Shown here piece after piece: positions 33,703-41,793 of a stretch of 64,000 nucleotides of DNA. The stretch spans positions 5,878,153 to 5,942,152 of the forward strand of contig CP011806.1 in assembly GCA_001664505.1 (NCBI GenBank), in the 5' to 3' direction. A program made the position numbers and the translations under genes. The notes beneath the pieces are model-generated. The model ran no database searches. It had not been told where the DNA came from and saw only the letters and a list, made by a program, of their open reading frames with translations. Each line of letters starts with the position of its first letter. Positions within the stretch are counted from its first letter, which is position 1. This DNA comes from Acidobacteria bacterium Mor1 (GTDB taxonomy: Bacteria; Acidobacteriota; Polarisedimenticolia; Polarisedimenticolales; Polarisedimenticolaceae).

Positions 33703-33760
33703 GCGGTTCTCCAGCGAGCACCCGGGACGGACCGCTCTCCCTCCCGCGTCGCGCTCGCCG

Positions 33761-33778
33761 CGATTGTAGCTACAATCG
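33761..33778. promoter_or_regulatory. Perfect 18-bp palindrome with a -10-like hexamer in both directions
   Basis: Two 9-base halves (CGATTGTAG and CTACAATCG) form a perfect inverted repeat between the divergent pcm and 33783 genes. TACAAT occurs on each strand. The plus-strand copy ends 6 bases before the GTG at 33783, which would give a leaderless transcript. It may be a shared promoter core or an operator. Confidence 0.5.
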
Positions 33779-33782
33779 AGCG

Positions 33783-34439
33783 GTGATTGTTCCACGGCAT
33801 GGTCGCTGCCCGGGACCGGGATGGTGGATCCCGGCGATCCTGTTGCTTCTCGCGGCCGGCTGCGGCCCCGGGGAAGAGGACGCGGCCGATGGGGTCCACG
33901 CCTACATCAAGGCGGTCCAGGACGGGAACTTCTCCGCGTTGCGCTGTGCCCTGGCCGGAGCGGCGGCCGAAGGCTCCGATCCCGCCGCCTTCGAGGCCTG
34001 GGCCCGGGACCTCTACCTGCAGTACGAGACCGGCCGGGATCAGGGCGGGGTGGCCTTCGACGAGGAAGGCTTGCTGCTGGTCAAGACCTTCGCCCTGGGC
34101 AAGGGGACCTTCTATTCGGTGCTGCAGTCCGAGAGCTCGGCGGAGACCTTGACCGTCGACACCCTGGTGCGCTTCGGCTACACCCAGATCGACTACTCGG
34201 CCCTCTCGCCGGGCACCACCTTCTATCTGGCGGGCTGGCCTCCGGGGCGGATCCGGGCCATGCGGGTGCCCGGCCGGGCGGACACCTTGCGCGCGGAGGT
34301 GCTGGAACGCATCGTCGTCCGGTGGACCCTGGTGCGGGAGCCGGCGGCAGGCGGCTGTCCCGAGCGATACTCGGTCTACCGGGTCGAGCCGGTAGAGGAC
34401 ACCGGCGAACGGATCAACTGGGCGGTGGAATGGCAGTAG
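33783..34439 (+). CDS. Lipoprotein of unknown function
   Basis: 218 residues from a GTG at 33783. Signal region with lipobox LAAGC (Cys near residue 27), then a helical segment (DGVHAYIKAVQDGNFSALRC) and a mostly beta C-terminus. No family recognised. The gene has no Shine-Dalgarno sequence but a TACAAT hexamer six bases ahead, which suggests leaderless initiation. It overlaps the following patatin gene by 10 bases. Confidence 0.75.
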   Translation: MIVPRHGRCPGPGWWIPAILLLLAAGCGPGEEDAADGVHAYIKAVQDGNFSALRCALAGAAAEGSDPAAFEAWARDLYLQYETGRDQGGVAFDEEGLLLVKTFALGKGTFYSVLQSESSAETLTVDTLVRFGYTQIDYSALSPGTTFYLAGWPPGRIRAMRVPGRADTLRAEVLERIVVRWTLVREPAAGGCPERYSVYRVEPVEDTGERINWAVEWQ

Positions 34440-35410
34440 TCAAGCGGGCGCCGTGGCGCATCAATGTCGGTCTGGCCCTGGGCGGCGGTGCGGCCCGGGG
34501 GCTGGCCCACATCGGCGTGATCCGCGGCCTGCAGCGGGCCGGCATCCCGATCGACATCGTTACCGGCACCAGCATGGGGGCGATCGTCGGCGGAGCCTTC
34601 GCCGCCGCGGGCAACGTCGACCAGTGCGAGCACCAGGTCCGCGAGATTGTCACCAGCGAGCGGTTCAAGAAGAGCCGGCTGTCCTTCCTGCAGGAATCGA
34701 AGAAGGCCTCGGGCGGGCTGATGTACTCGGTGCGCAGCCTGGTCAAGAAGGGGGTGTTCTACGGCGTGTCCTCGATGCGTTCGTCGTTCCTCTCGGCCGA
34801 GGACTTCGCGTCGGACATCGCCGCGGTCGTGCCGGACATCCCGTTGGCCGATACCCAGATTCCCTTCGCCGCCGTGGCCCTGGATCTCGACGAAGGGGAA
34901 GAGGTGTTGATCCGGGACGGCAGCCTGTTGCGGGCCACCCGGGCGAGCTCGGCGATCCCGGGCATCCTGCCCTCGGTCTCCTTCGAGGGGCGCACCCTGA
35001 TCGACGGCGGCTGGGTGGACAAGGTGCCGGTGCTGCCGGCGTTCTACCTGGGGGCGGACATCGTCATCGCCGTCGACATCACCGCCGATCTGGACGAGCC
35101 CAAGGAAAAGCGCAAGGCCATCGACGTGATGATGCGGGCCAACACCATCCGCGACAAGGCCCTGGTGCGCATGATCGTGCGGCTGGCGGACCAGGTCATC
35201 GAGCCCGACGTGCGCAGCATCCACTGGGCGGACTTCGGCGCCGTCGATCGCTGCGTCGAAGCGGGCGAAGCCTCGGTGGCCGAGGCGCTGCCCCGGCTCC
35301 AGGCGTTCCTCCAGAAGGAGCGCTGGGCCTCGCTTGTGCGCCGCAGCCGGGCGCGTAAGATGGCGGATCATTACCTGAAGCTGCATCGCAAACATCTGTG
35401 CGTCCTTTGA
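34430..35410 (+). CDS. Patatin-like phospholipase (RssA-type)
   Basis: 326 residues. Starts at an ATG inside the end of the preceding lipoprotein gene, behind GGTGGA. Oxyanion-hole motif GGGAARG (18-24), nucleophile elbow GTSMG with Ser48, and catalytic aspartate in DGG (Asp192) make a complete Ser-Asp dyad. Such proteins hydrolyse membrane phospholipids or acyl esters. No signal peptide, so it is cytoplasmic or peripheral. Confidence 0.93.
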   Translation: MAVVKRAPWRINVGLALGGGAARGLAHIGVIRGLQRAGIPIDIVTGTSMGAIVGGAFAAAGNVDQCEHQVREIVTSERFKKSRLSFLQESKKASGGLMYSVRSLVKKGVFYGVSSMRSSFLSAEDFASDIAAVVPDIPLADTQIPFAAVALDLDEGEEVLIRDGSLLRATRASSAIPGILPSVSFEGRTLIDGGWVDKVPVLPAFYLGADIVIAVDITADLDEPKEKRKAIDVMMRANTIRDKALVRMIVRLADQVIEPDVRSIHWADFGAVDRCVEAGEASVAEALPRLQAFLQKERWASLVRRSRARKMADHYLKLHRKHLCVL

Positions 35411-35423
35411 CGCGGGAGCGGAC

Positions 35424-36851
35424 TTGAGCAAACGAGAACATGTGCACCTGATCGGGATCGGCGGCACCGGCATGGCCGGCCTCGCGGGGCTGCTGCACCA
35501 GAGCGGCTGCCGCGTGACCGGATCCGACGGTCCGCTCTATCCGCCGACGTCGACCCTGCTCGAGGACTGGAAGCTCGAGGTCTACGAGGGCTACGACGCG
35601 GCCCATCTCGATCCGGCGCCGGATCTGGTGGTCGTGGGCAACGCGGTCCGCCGGGGCAATCCCGAGGCCGAGGCGGTGCTCGACCGCCGGCAGCCTCACA
35701 CCTCGATGCCGCGGCTGATCTCCGAACGGTTCCTGGCCGACCGCCACTCGATCGTGGTTTCGGGGACCCACGGCAAGACCACCACGGCGTCGATGCTCGC
35801 CTGGGTGCTGCAGTCCGCCGGCCGGGATCCGGGCTTCCTCATCGGCGGGATGCCGCTGGATCTGGAAGGTCCCTGCCGGCTGGGCAGCGGGCCGGCCTTC
35901 GTGATCGAAGGGGACGAGTACGACACCGCCTTCTTTGACAAGGGGCCGAAGTTCATGCACTACCGGCCGGACACCCTGCTGGTCGGCACGGTGGAGTTCG
36001 ATCACGCCGACATCTTCCGCGATCTGGAACAGATCAAGACCACGTTCAAGCGGCTGACCAACATCGTGCCCGGTCGCGGCCGCATCCTGCGCCACGAGGA
36101 CCGTGAGATCACCCGCGAGGTGACCGATGCGGCGTTCTGCCCGATCGAAGGCTACGGCCTGGAGCGAGGGCACTGGCGCGCGGTCGACCTGGAGATGCGC
36201 GACGAACGCCAGGCCTTCCGGGTGCTGCGCGGCGGCGAACCCTTCTGCGAGATCGAGATGGACTCCGCCGGCCAGCACAACGTGCAGAACGCTCTGGCGG
36301 TGATCGGCGCGGCGTCGGAACAGGGGCTGACCCCCGTGGAGATCGCACGGGGGCTCGCCACCTTCCGTGGGGTTGCCCGCCGGCTGCAGCTTCGCGGGGA
36401 GCAGGGGGGCGTGCGGGTCATCGACGACTTCGCCCACCACCCGACGGCGGTGGAGCTGACCCTGGGTGCGGCACGCAAGCGCTACCCCGAAGGCCGGCTA
36501 TGGGCGGTGCTCGAGCCGCGCTCCTGGTCGATGCGCCGCAACGTGTTTCAGGAGCGCCTGCGGAACGCCTTCGGCGCCGCCGACCAGGTGGTCATCGCGG
36601 CGGTTCACGGCTCCGATCAGATTCCCGCCGACGAGCGGCTCGATCCCGAGGCGTTGGTCGCCGCGCTTTCCGGTGACGGTAAGGACGCGGCGTTCCTGGC
36701 TGGGGTAGACGCCATCGTCGACCACCTTTCCGCCGGCGTGCGGCCCGGGGATACCGTCGTCGTGATGTCCAACGGGGGCTTCGGCGGCATTCACGAGCGC
36801 CTGCTCGAATCCTTCGCCGCCCAGAGCGCTCAGGCGGGTAACGGAGCCTGA
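35424..36851 (+). CDS. mpl: UDP-N-acetylmuramate:L-alanyl-gamma-D-glutamyl-meso-diaminopimelate ligase
   Basis: 475 residues from a TTG behind GGGAGCGGAC. Mur-ligase domains in order: N-terminal UDP-binding (HLIGIGGTGMAGLA), central ATPase with P-loop SGTHGKTT at 113-120 and VIEGDEYDTAFFD, and C-terminal domain (DDFAHHPTAV, EPRSWSMRRN). The DEYDTAFFD and EPRSxxMRR motifs distinguish Mpl from MurC. It recycles the cell-wall tripeptide by joining it to UDP-MurNAc, so the cell recycles peptidoglycan with meso-DAP, consistent with dapF at 58065. Confidence 0.95.
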   Translation: MSKREHVHLIGIGGTGMAGLAGLLHQSGCRVTGSDGPLYPPTSTLLEDWKLEVYEGYDAAHLDPAPDLVVVGNAVRRGNPEAEAVLDRRQPHTSMPRLISERFLADRHSIVVSGTHGKTTTASMLAWVLQSAGRDPGFLIGGMPLDLEGPCRLGSGPAFVIEGDEYDTAFFDKGPKFMHYRPDTLLVGTVEFDHADIFRDLEQIKTTFKRLTNIVPGRGRILRHEDREITREVTDAAFCPIEGYGLERGHWRAVDLEMRDERQAFRVLRGGEPFCEIEMDSAGQHNVQNALAVIGAASEQGLTPVEIARGLATFRGVARRLQLRGEQGGVRVIDDFAHHPTAVELTLGAARKRYPEGRLWAVLEPRSWSMRRNVFQERLRNAFGAADQVVIAAVHGSDQIPADERLDPEALVAALSGDGKDAAFLAGVDAIVDHLSAGVRPGDTVVVMSNGGFGGIHERLLESFAAQSAQAGNGA

Positions 36852-36852
36852 G

Positions 36853-37533
36853 ATGTCGCGGATGCTGTGGGTCATCGATCCGTCGCTCCAGACGCCCGAA
36901 TCTCAGGGAGTCCGTCAGGTACTGGCCGGTTGGCCGGGGGAGTCGCGAGTCTTCCAGCCCGCGCTGACCGGTGACGGTCCCCGTCCCGGCGACGGCTACG
37001 ACTGTGACGCCGTGGTGCTCCTCGGCTCGGCCGCATCGGTCTACGACCAGCATCCGTGGCTGCTGGAGCTGTCCGCGTGGTTGCGCCCGATCGTGCGCGG
37101 CGAGGAGCGCATTCCGCTGCTCGGCGTCTGCTTCGGTCATCAATTGCTGGCCCACCTGGCCGGCGCCGAGGTCGGCTTCCTGCGTGAGGACAAGAGCAAG
37201 CGGCTCGGCATCGAGACCAGCGCCTGGTCGTCGAACCGGCTGGGGGACGGGGTTCACGGCGACCGCCGGGTGATCGTCAGCCACCGGGAGGTGGTGACCA
37301 CGGTGCCCGAACACTACAAGGTCTTCGCCAGCCGCCCCGGCGTCGCCGTCGACGGCATCGAGCACGAGAGCCTGCCGCTGTGGAGCGTGCAGTTCCACCC
37401 CGAGGCCCGGGAGGAATTCCTCAATCGCGCGGGGATCGAGCCGGGCGTGGCCGACGAGCAGTTGGTCGCCGACAGCCGCCTGTTGATCGACGCGTTTCTC
37501 GAGCGGGCATCGGCCGAGCCGGCGCATCGCTAG
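36853..37533 (+). CDS. Class I glutamine amidotransferase-like protein
   Basis: 226 residues; the ATG follows the mpl stop by one base. Catalytic triad visible: Cys93 in GVCFGHQ, His182 and Glu184 in QFHPE. It resembles the stand-alone GMP-synthase-like GATase1 proteins, with no synthetase domain attached. Substrate unknown; possible hydrolysis of gamma-glutamyl compounds. Co-transcribed with mpl. Confidence 0.9.
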   Translation: MSRMLWVIDPSLQTPESQGVRQVLAGWPGESRVFQPALTGDGPRPGDGYDCDAVVLLGSAASVYDQHPWLLELSAWLRPIVRGEERIPLLGVCFGHQLLAHLAGAEVGFLREDKSKRLGIETSAWSSNRLGDGVHGDRRVIVSHREVVTTVPEHYKVFASRPGVAVDGIEHESLPLWSVQFHPEAREEFLNRAGIEPGVADEQLVADSRLLIDAFLERASAEPAHR

Positions 37534-37567
37534 CTTTCGGCCCGGCCGCTCCCAGGAATACCCCCCC

Positions 37568-37602
37568 AAAAAAAACGAGCCGGTGGCCTATCCACCGGCT
37601 CG
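37568..37602 (-). terminator. Rho-independent terminator for the FecR/DUF6600-like gene
   Basis: An 11-bp perfect stem (37576-37586 with 37592-37602, CGAGCCGGTGG/CCACCGGCTCG, loop CCTAT) is followed, for minus-strand transcription, by eight U residues (A8 at 37568-37575 on the plus strand). Confidence 0.9.
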
Positions 37603-37607
37603 CGTTC

Positions 37608-37636
37608 GATGCCGACCGAGGGGGTTAGTCGGCATC
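37608..37636 (-). other. Second hairpin in the 3' region of the FecR/DUF6600-like gene
   Basis: GATGCCGAC (37608-37616) pairs perfectly with GTCGGCATC (37628-37636), with an 11-base loop. It lies between the stop codon at 37656 and the terminator; it may protect the mRNA end. Confidence 0.5.
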
Positions 37637-37655
37637 AACCTTCATATGCTGTGTG

Positions 37656-40070
37656 CTAGCGGCGCTTGGCCTTGCCTCGGGAGTTGCCTCCACGGGCGCG
37701 ACCGCCGCTCTTCTGCTTCGACCCGCCACCGCGGTTACCGCCGCGCTGGGCGCTGGGCCGTTTCGATCCGCCGCCGCGGTTGCCGCCCGAGGCCTTGGGC
37801 CGCGGCCGGCTCCCCGAGCGCGGCGTAGCCGAGGGCCGGGACGGGCGGTTGCCCGAACCCGGTCGCACCGACGGCCGCTGGGTACGGCCCGAACCGGGGC
37901 GCACCGACGGGCGCTGAGGCGACGGGTTGCGGCGCGCTCCCGCCGAGGGGCGTCCCGGCCGGTTGCCGGTCCGGGGACCGGCGGTCGGGTTGCGACGATC
38001 GCTGCCCGAGCGAGCCGAGGGGCTCTGAGGGCGGCGGGGCGTCGAACCGCTGCCGGGTCGCATCGACGGCCGGCGGCCGGAGTTGCCCTGGCGTCCTGCC
38101 GACGGGCGGTCCGGACGGGGACGCGGCTGCGGGGTCACCCGCGGGCTGCGCGTCCCGCTGCGCCGATCGATCGAGTCACGGCGGCCGTTGTCTCCGCGGC
38201 GGGGCGTGCCCGCCGAGGGACCCCGGCGATCTCCGCCACGGCGCGGGTTGTCGGCGACCGGGCCGCGGCGGTCTCCACCGCGACGCGGGTTGTCCGCAGC
38301 CTGCCGGCGGCTGGTTTCGCTGGAGCGGCCCAGCCGGCGGTACATATCCTGGCGATTGCCGTCGCCGCGGCGGCCCTGGCGAGCGCGAGGGTCGGTCTCG
38401 GGCCGCAGCCGGTCACGGCCGCGTTCGACGTTGCGCTGGTCCCGCAGGATCCGGCGCGGGTAGGAGGAGGCTCCCGAGTCCCGGGGCGAATCTCCCCGGC
38501 GTCCCAGGCGGGTTCCGCCGTTGCGGCCCGGAGTCTCGTCGCCCACCCGGCGTCCGCGAGGGACGCGTCCTATGTCGCTGTCGATCTGGCGTCCGCCGCC
38601 GCCGCGGCGTCCGCGGTCGGCGATACGGCGGCCGTCCCGTTCGCGCTCCCGGTCACGGAAGCCGTCGCGGCCGGCGCGGCGATCACGATCCCAGGGGCGG
38701 TCGATGCGATGGGCCCGGGCGCGATCGTGGATCCGCCGGCGCGCACCGTCGTCACGAGCCAGGGCTCGGGGCGAGACCCGCGGCGCGCGGGTCACGATGG
38801 CGTGGCGGCCCAGATGCGGGCGTACGTCGTTGAGATGCAGCCGGTGATGCCGGTAGTAGCGGTGACCGAAATGACGGTAGCCGACGAAGTTCCAGCAGAG
38901 CGGGTCGTAGAAGCCCCGGCTCGACAGGCGCACGTAGGCGGGCCGGTTCCAGAAGTTGAGCGGCGCCCAGCCTACGTGGAGGTTGCCGAAGGACCAGCTG
39001 ACCCAGGCACCGCCGAACACGCGGCCCGGAGCCCAGCACCAACCGCGGCCGGCCAGCCAGTTCCAGCGGCCGTAGCGGTAGGGCGCCCAGCCCCAGGGCT
39101 CGTCGGCGACCCAGAAATAGCCTCGGCGGCCGTAGTGCCAGTAGCCGTCGGTGTACGGACGCCAGCCGGTGCGCACGCCGCTGGGGGACCAGACCCAGCC
39201 GTAATCCTCGCTCCAGACCCATTCGCCATGGCGGGACAGCTCGCTGTAGTGCGGCCGCACCTCGTCAGGTAGCTCGTCGTAGACCGCGCCGGCCTCGTAA
39301 CGTTCGCCGTCGCGGTAGACCACCGTCTGGTTGTGGGCGGTCAGATAGGTGTCCTGGCGGCCGTCGACCCAGTCGGAGAAGTCGCTGCGTGCCAGGGTGT
39401 TGAACGGCCGCGGATCGTCGGGGATGCGCCCGGGCAGCACCTCGCCGGCGTTGCCTGCGCGGACCAGGACCGATCCGCCGGATCCGGCGATCTCGGCGAC
39501 GCCGCGCCAGGAGGCGACCCGGGTCGCGCCGCGAGTCTCGACGGTGACTTCGAAGTCGCCGTCTTCCAGCAGATAGACCGAGCTGGCCGGGGTGTCGATG
39601 CGGAATTCCCGCTCGCCGATCTCGGATTCGATCCGGATCGAACCGCGCTCGAGCTGCAGCACGAAGTTGTCTTCGTAGGTGGCGTAGGGGGAGGGGAGCG
39701 CCAACAGCTTGAGCGCGGTATCTCGATCGACTCGGATCAGGGTGCCGCCGGCGAATTCAATCTCGATGCGCTGGTCGTAGTCGGTGACCAGGGTGTCGCC
39801 GGGGAACAGCGGGGCGTTGAGCGTGCCCCGGTCGTTCTCGGCATCGGGCTCGGTCTCATCCCGCAGGATGGTCACGCCGTTCTCTTCGTAGGTGATCCGG
39901 CCGAAGTCGCCGGACGCGTACTGATTCTCGCGTTCTTCCCCCAGGTCCGAGGTGGAGACACCGTAGTCGTCCCAACGGTCGCTGCGGGGGGCGTCGGCGG
40001 GCGATTGCGCTGACACGAGTCCCGGCAGCGCAAGTAGCCACAGCAGCAGGGGAATCGTTCGTCGCTTCAT
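37656..40070 (-). CDS. Exported FecR-like/DUF6600-type protein with long basic Arg/Gly/Ser/Pro-rich tail
   Basis: 804 residues. Signal peptide (1-21), a FecR-like domain (about 50-220; VTDYDQRIEIEF, FRIDTPASSVYLLEDGDFEV), a Trp/Tyr/Gly-rich DUF6600-like region (about 260-400; repeated GWAPYRYGRW, GYWHYG, WCWAPGR), then about 400 residues dominated by Arg, Gly, Ser, Pro and Asp, with repeated RPSVRPGSG units and GGNRGGGSK near the end. The tail is extremely basic and should be disordered, fit to bind acidic surface polymers or nucleic acid (inference). The gene is monocistronic with a good terminator. Confidence 0.88.
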   Translation of the reverse strand: MKRRTIPLLLWLLALPGLVSAQSPADAPRSDRWDDYGVSTSDLGEERENQYASGDFGRITYEENGVTILRDETEPDAENDRGTLNAPLFPGDTLVTDYDQRIEIEFAGGTLIRVDRDTALKLLALPSPYATYEDNFVLQLERGSIRIESEIGEREFRIDTPASSVYLLEDGDFEVTVETRGATRVASWRGVAEIAGSGGSVLVRAGNAGEVLPGRIPDDPRPFNTLARSDFSDWVDGRQDTYLTAHNQTVVYRDGERYEAGAVYDELPDEVRPHYSELSRHGEWVWSEDYGWVWSPSGVRTGWRPYTDGYWHYGRRGYFWVADEPWGWAPYRYGRWNWLAGRGWCWAPGRVFGGAWVSWSFGNLHVGWAPLNFWNRPAYVRLSSRGFYDPLCWNFVGYRHFGHRYYRHHRLHLNDVRPHLGRHAIVTRAPRVSPRALARDDGARRRIHDRARAHRIDRPWDRDRRAGRDGFRDRERERDGRRIADRGRRGGGGRQIDSDIGRVPRGRRVGDETPGRNGGTRLGRRGDSPRDSGASSYPRRILRDQRNVERGRDRLRPETDPRARQGRRGDGNRQDMYRRLGRSSETSRRQAADNPRRGGDRRGPVADNPRRGGDRRGPSAGTPRRGDNGRRDSIDRRSGTRSPRVTPQPRPRPDRPSAGRQGNSGRRPSMRPGSGSTPRRPQSPSARSGSDRRNPTAGPRTGNRPGRPSAGARRNPSPQRPSVRPGSGRTQRPSVRPGSGNRPSRPSATPRSGSRPRPKASGGNRGGGSKRPSAQRGGNRGGGSKQKSGGRARGGNSRGKAKRR

Positions 40071-40236
40071 CGCTTACCTCCTTGGTCGCCCCCTCGGGCC
40101 GGGCGGCCGCCCTACATAGGTGCAGGGAGCGTGCCACGGTCGTTTCCCCGGTTTTCGCCGGTTTTCCCCCGCCGGGGACACCGCTGTGTCCCTTTCCGGC
40201 CACAGCCCCCGTCCTGTAGGGCGGACACCCGCCGCC

Positions 40237-40266
40237 TTGACGGCCTCGAAGGGCCGGTGCTATCGT
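40237..40266 (+). promoter_or_regulatory. Candidate sigma-70-type promoter of the def-bamD gene cluster
   Basis: TTGACG (40237-40242) and TATCGT (40261-40266) separated by 18 bases; the -35 matches consensus in five of six positions. It lies 55 bases upstream of the def ATG and is the clearest -35/-10 pair in the window. Confidence 0.45.
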
Positions 40267-40321
40267 CCCTGACGGCGCAAGTTGCGCTTTTCCAACACCT
40301 TGCAGGGAGCAACCCCGCCTC

Positions 40322-40855
40322 ATGGCCATCCTTCCCATCGTGCTCTTCCCCGATCCGGTCCTGCTCGAACCGACCAAGCCGGTCGGGGAGATCGACGACG
40401 AGATCCGGCAGCTGGTGAGTGACATGGAAGAGACCATGTACGCGGCTCCGGGAGTCGGGCTCGCCGCCAATCAGGTCGGCGTCGGCAAGCGGCTCTGCCT
40501 GGTCAACGTGACCGCGGGGGACGACCCCTCCCAGCTGATGGTGCTGATCGACCCGGTGATCCACGAGCGCTCCAGCCAGACCGAGGTCGGCGAGGAGGGC
40601 TGCCTCTCCTTCCCCGACGTGCTGATCGACGTACACCGCTCCCTGACCATCGAGGTCGAGGCCACCGACCTGGAAGGCAACCGCCGCCGCTGGACCGAAG
40701 AGGGTTTCACCGCCCGGGTGATCCAGCACGAGGTGGAGCACCTCGACGGCAAGGTGTTCATCGGAAACATCTCCCCGCTCAAGCGCGAGATGATCAAGCG
40801 CAAGATCAAAAAGCGCATCGAGGCGGGAGACTGGGAGTCGGCCCCGGTATCGTGA
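40322..40855 (+). CDS. def: Peptide deformylase
   Basis: 177 residues with all three PDF motifs: GVGLAANQVG (about 41-50), EEGCLSFP (zinc Cys) and QHEVEHLDG (two zinc His and catalytic Glu). Removes the N-formyl group from nascent proteins at the ribosome. It overlaps fmt by four bases, the standard def-fmt pair. A basic C-terminal helix (LKREMIKRKIKKR) may contact the ribosome. Confidence 0.97.
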   Translation: MAILPIVLFPDPVLLEPTKPVGEIDDEIRQLVSDMEETMYAAPGVGLAANQVGVGKRLCLVNVTAGDDPSQLMVLIDPVIHERSSQTEVGEEGCLSFPDVLIDVHRSLTIEVEATDLEGNRRRWTEEGFTARVIQHEVEHLDGKVFIGNISPLKREMIKRKIKKRIEAGDWESAPVS

Positions 40856-41793
40856 AGCTCGCCTTCCTCGGAACTCCCGCTCCGGCGGTCCCGTCGCTGC
40901 GGGCCCTGCTCGATGCAGGGCACGACGTGCGTCTGGTGGTCACCCAGCCGGACCGCGCCGTCGGCCGCTCGGGCACCCTCAGGCCGCCGGCGGTCAAACA
41001 GGCCGCCCTCGCGGCCGGGCTCGAGGTGGCCCAACCGCGCAAGGTCCGCGGGCCGAAGTTTCATGAACGCTTGCGTGCGCTCGACCTGGATCTGCTGGTC
41101 GTGGTCGCCTACGGCCGCATCCTGCCCCGTTCGCTTCTGGACCTGACTCCCGGCGGCGCGCTCAACGTGCACTTCTCGTTGTTGCCCCGTTACCGCGGGG
41201 CGGCGCCGGTGCAGTGGGCGCTGGCCCGGGGCGAGGCGGTCACCGGGGTGACTACCATGCAGATCAACGAGCAGCTCGACGAGGGGGATGTGCTGCTGCG
41301 GCGGGAGACGCCGATCGAAGTGGACGAGCATGCGCCGGCGCTGAGCCGCCGTCTCTCGGACATGGGCGCGGAACTGATCGTCGAGACCCTGGCCGCCCTC
41401 GGCGAGAACGCCGTCACCCCCGAACCTCAGGATCACACCCTGGCGACCTTCGCCCCGGTGCTCTCGCCGGCCGACGGGGTGTGGTCTCCCGACTGGAGTG
41501 CCGGCGACATCGAGGGGCGCATTCGCGGTTTCGATCCGTGGCCGGGCGTATGGGCCCGGCGCAAGCGCAAGCGGCTGCGTCTGATCGACGGCGCTGCGCT
41601 TTCCGGCGAGACCAGCACCGAGCCGGCGGGTACCGTGCTCGGCCTGGAAGAGGACGGGTTGCGGGTCGCTTGTGCCGAAGGCACCGTGCTGTCGCTGCGT
41701 CAGGTTCAGCCCGACGGCCGCCGGGCCCAGTCGGCCCGGGACGCGGTCAACGGCCGCCAGCTGACCCCCGGCGATGTCCTCGAACCGGCGTAG
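40852..41793 (+). CDS. fmt: Methionyl-tRNA formyltransferase
   Basis: 313 residues from the GTG of the GTGA overlap with def. N-terminal formyltransferase domain (FLGTPAPAVPSL, LNVHFSLLPRYRGAAPVQWAL), then a C-terminal OB-like domain that begins near LATFAPVLSPADG. Uses 10-formyl-THF to formylate initiator Met-tRNA. The family's usual length is about 310, so it is complete. It overlaps rsmB by 20 bases. Confidence 0.97.
   Translation: MKLAFLGTPAPAVPSLRALLDAGHDVRLVVTQPDRAVGRSGTLRPPAVKQAALAAGLEVAQPRKVRGPKFHERLRALDLDLLVVVAYGRILPRSLLDLTPGGALNVHFSLLPRYRGAAPVQWALARGEAVTGVTTMQINEQLDEGDVLLRRETPIEVDEHAPALSRRLSDMGAELIVETLAALGENAVTPEPQDHTLATFAPVLSPADGVWSPDWSAGDIEGRIRGFDPWPGVWARRKRKRLRLIDGAALSGETSTEPAGTVLGLEEDGLRVACAEGTVLSLRQVQPDGRRAQSARDAVNGRQLTPGDVLEPA

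Noticed and set aside
37800-38500. Repetitive DNA as a possible CRISPR or satellite array
   Set aside because: The repeats are in frame and code for the Arg/Gly/Ser/Pro-rich tail of an exported protein; unit spacing is irregular and there are no unique spacers.
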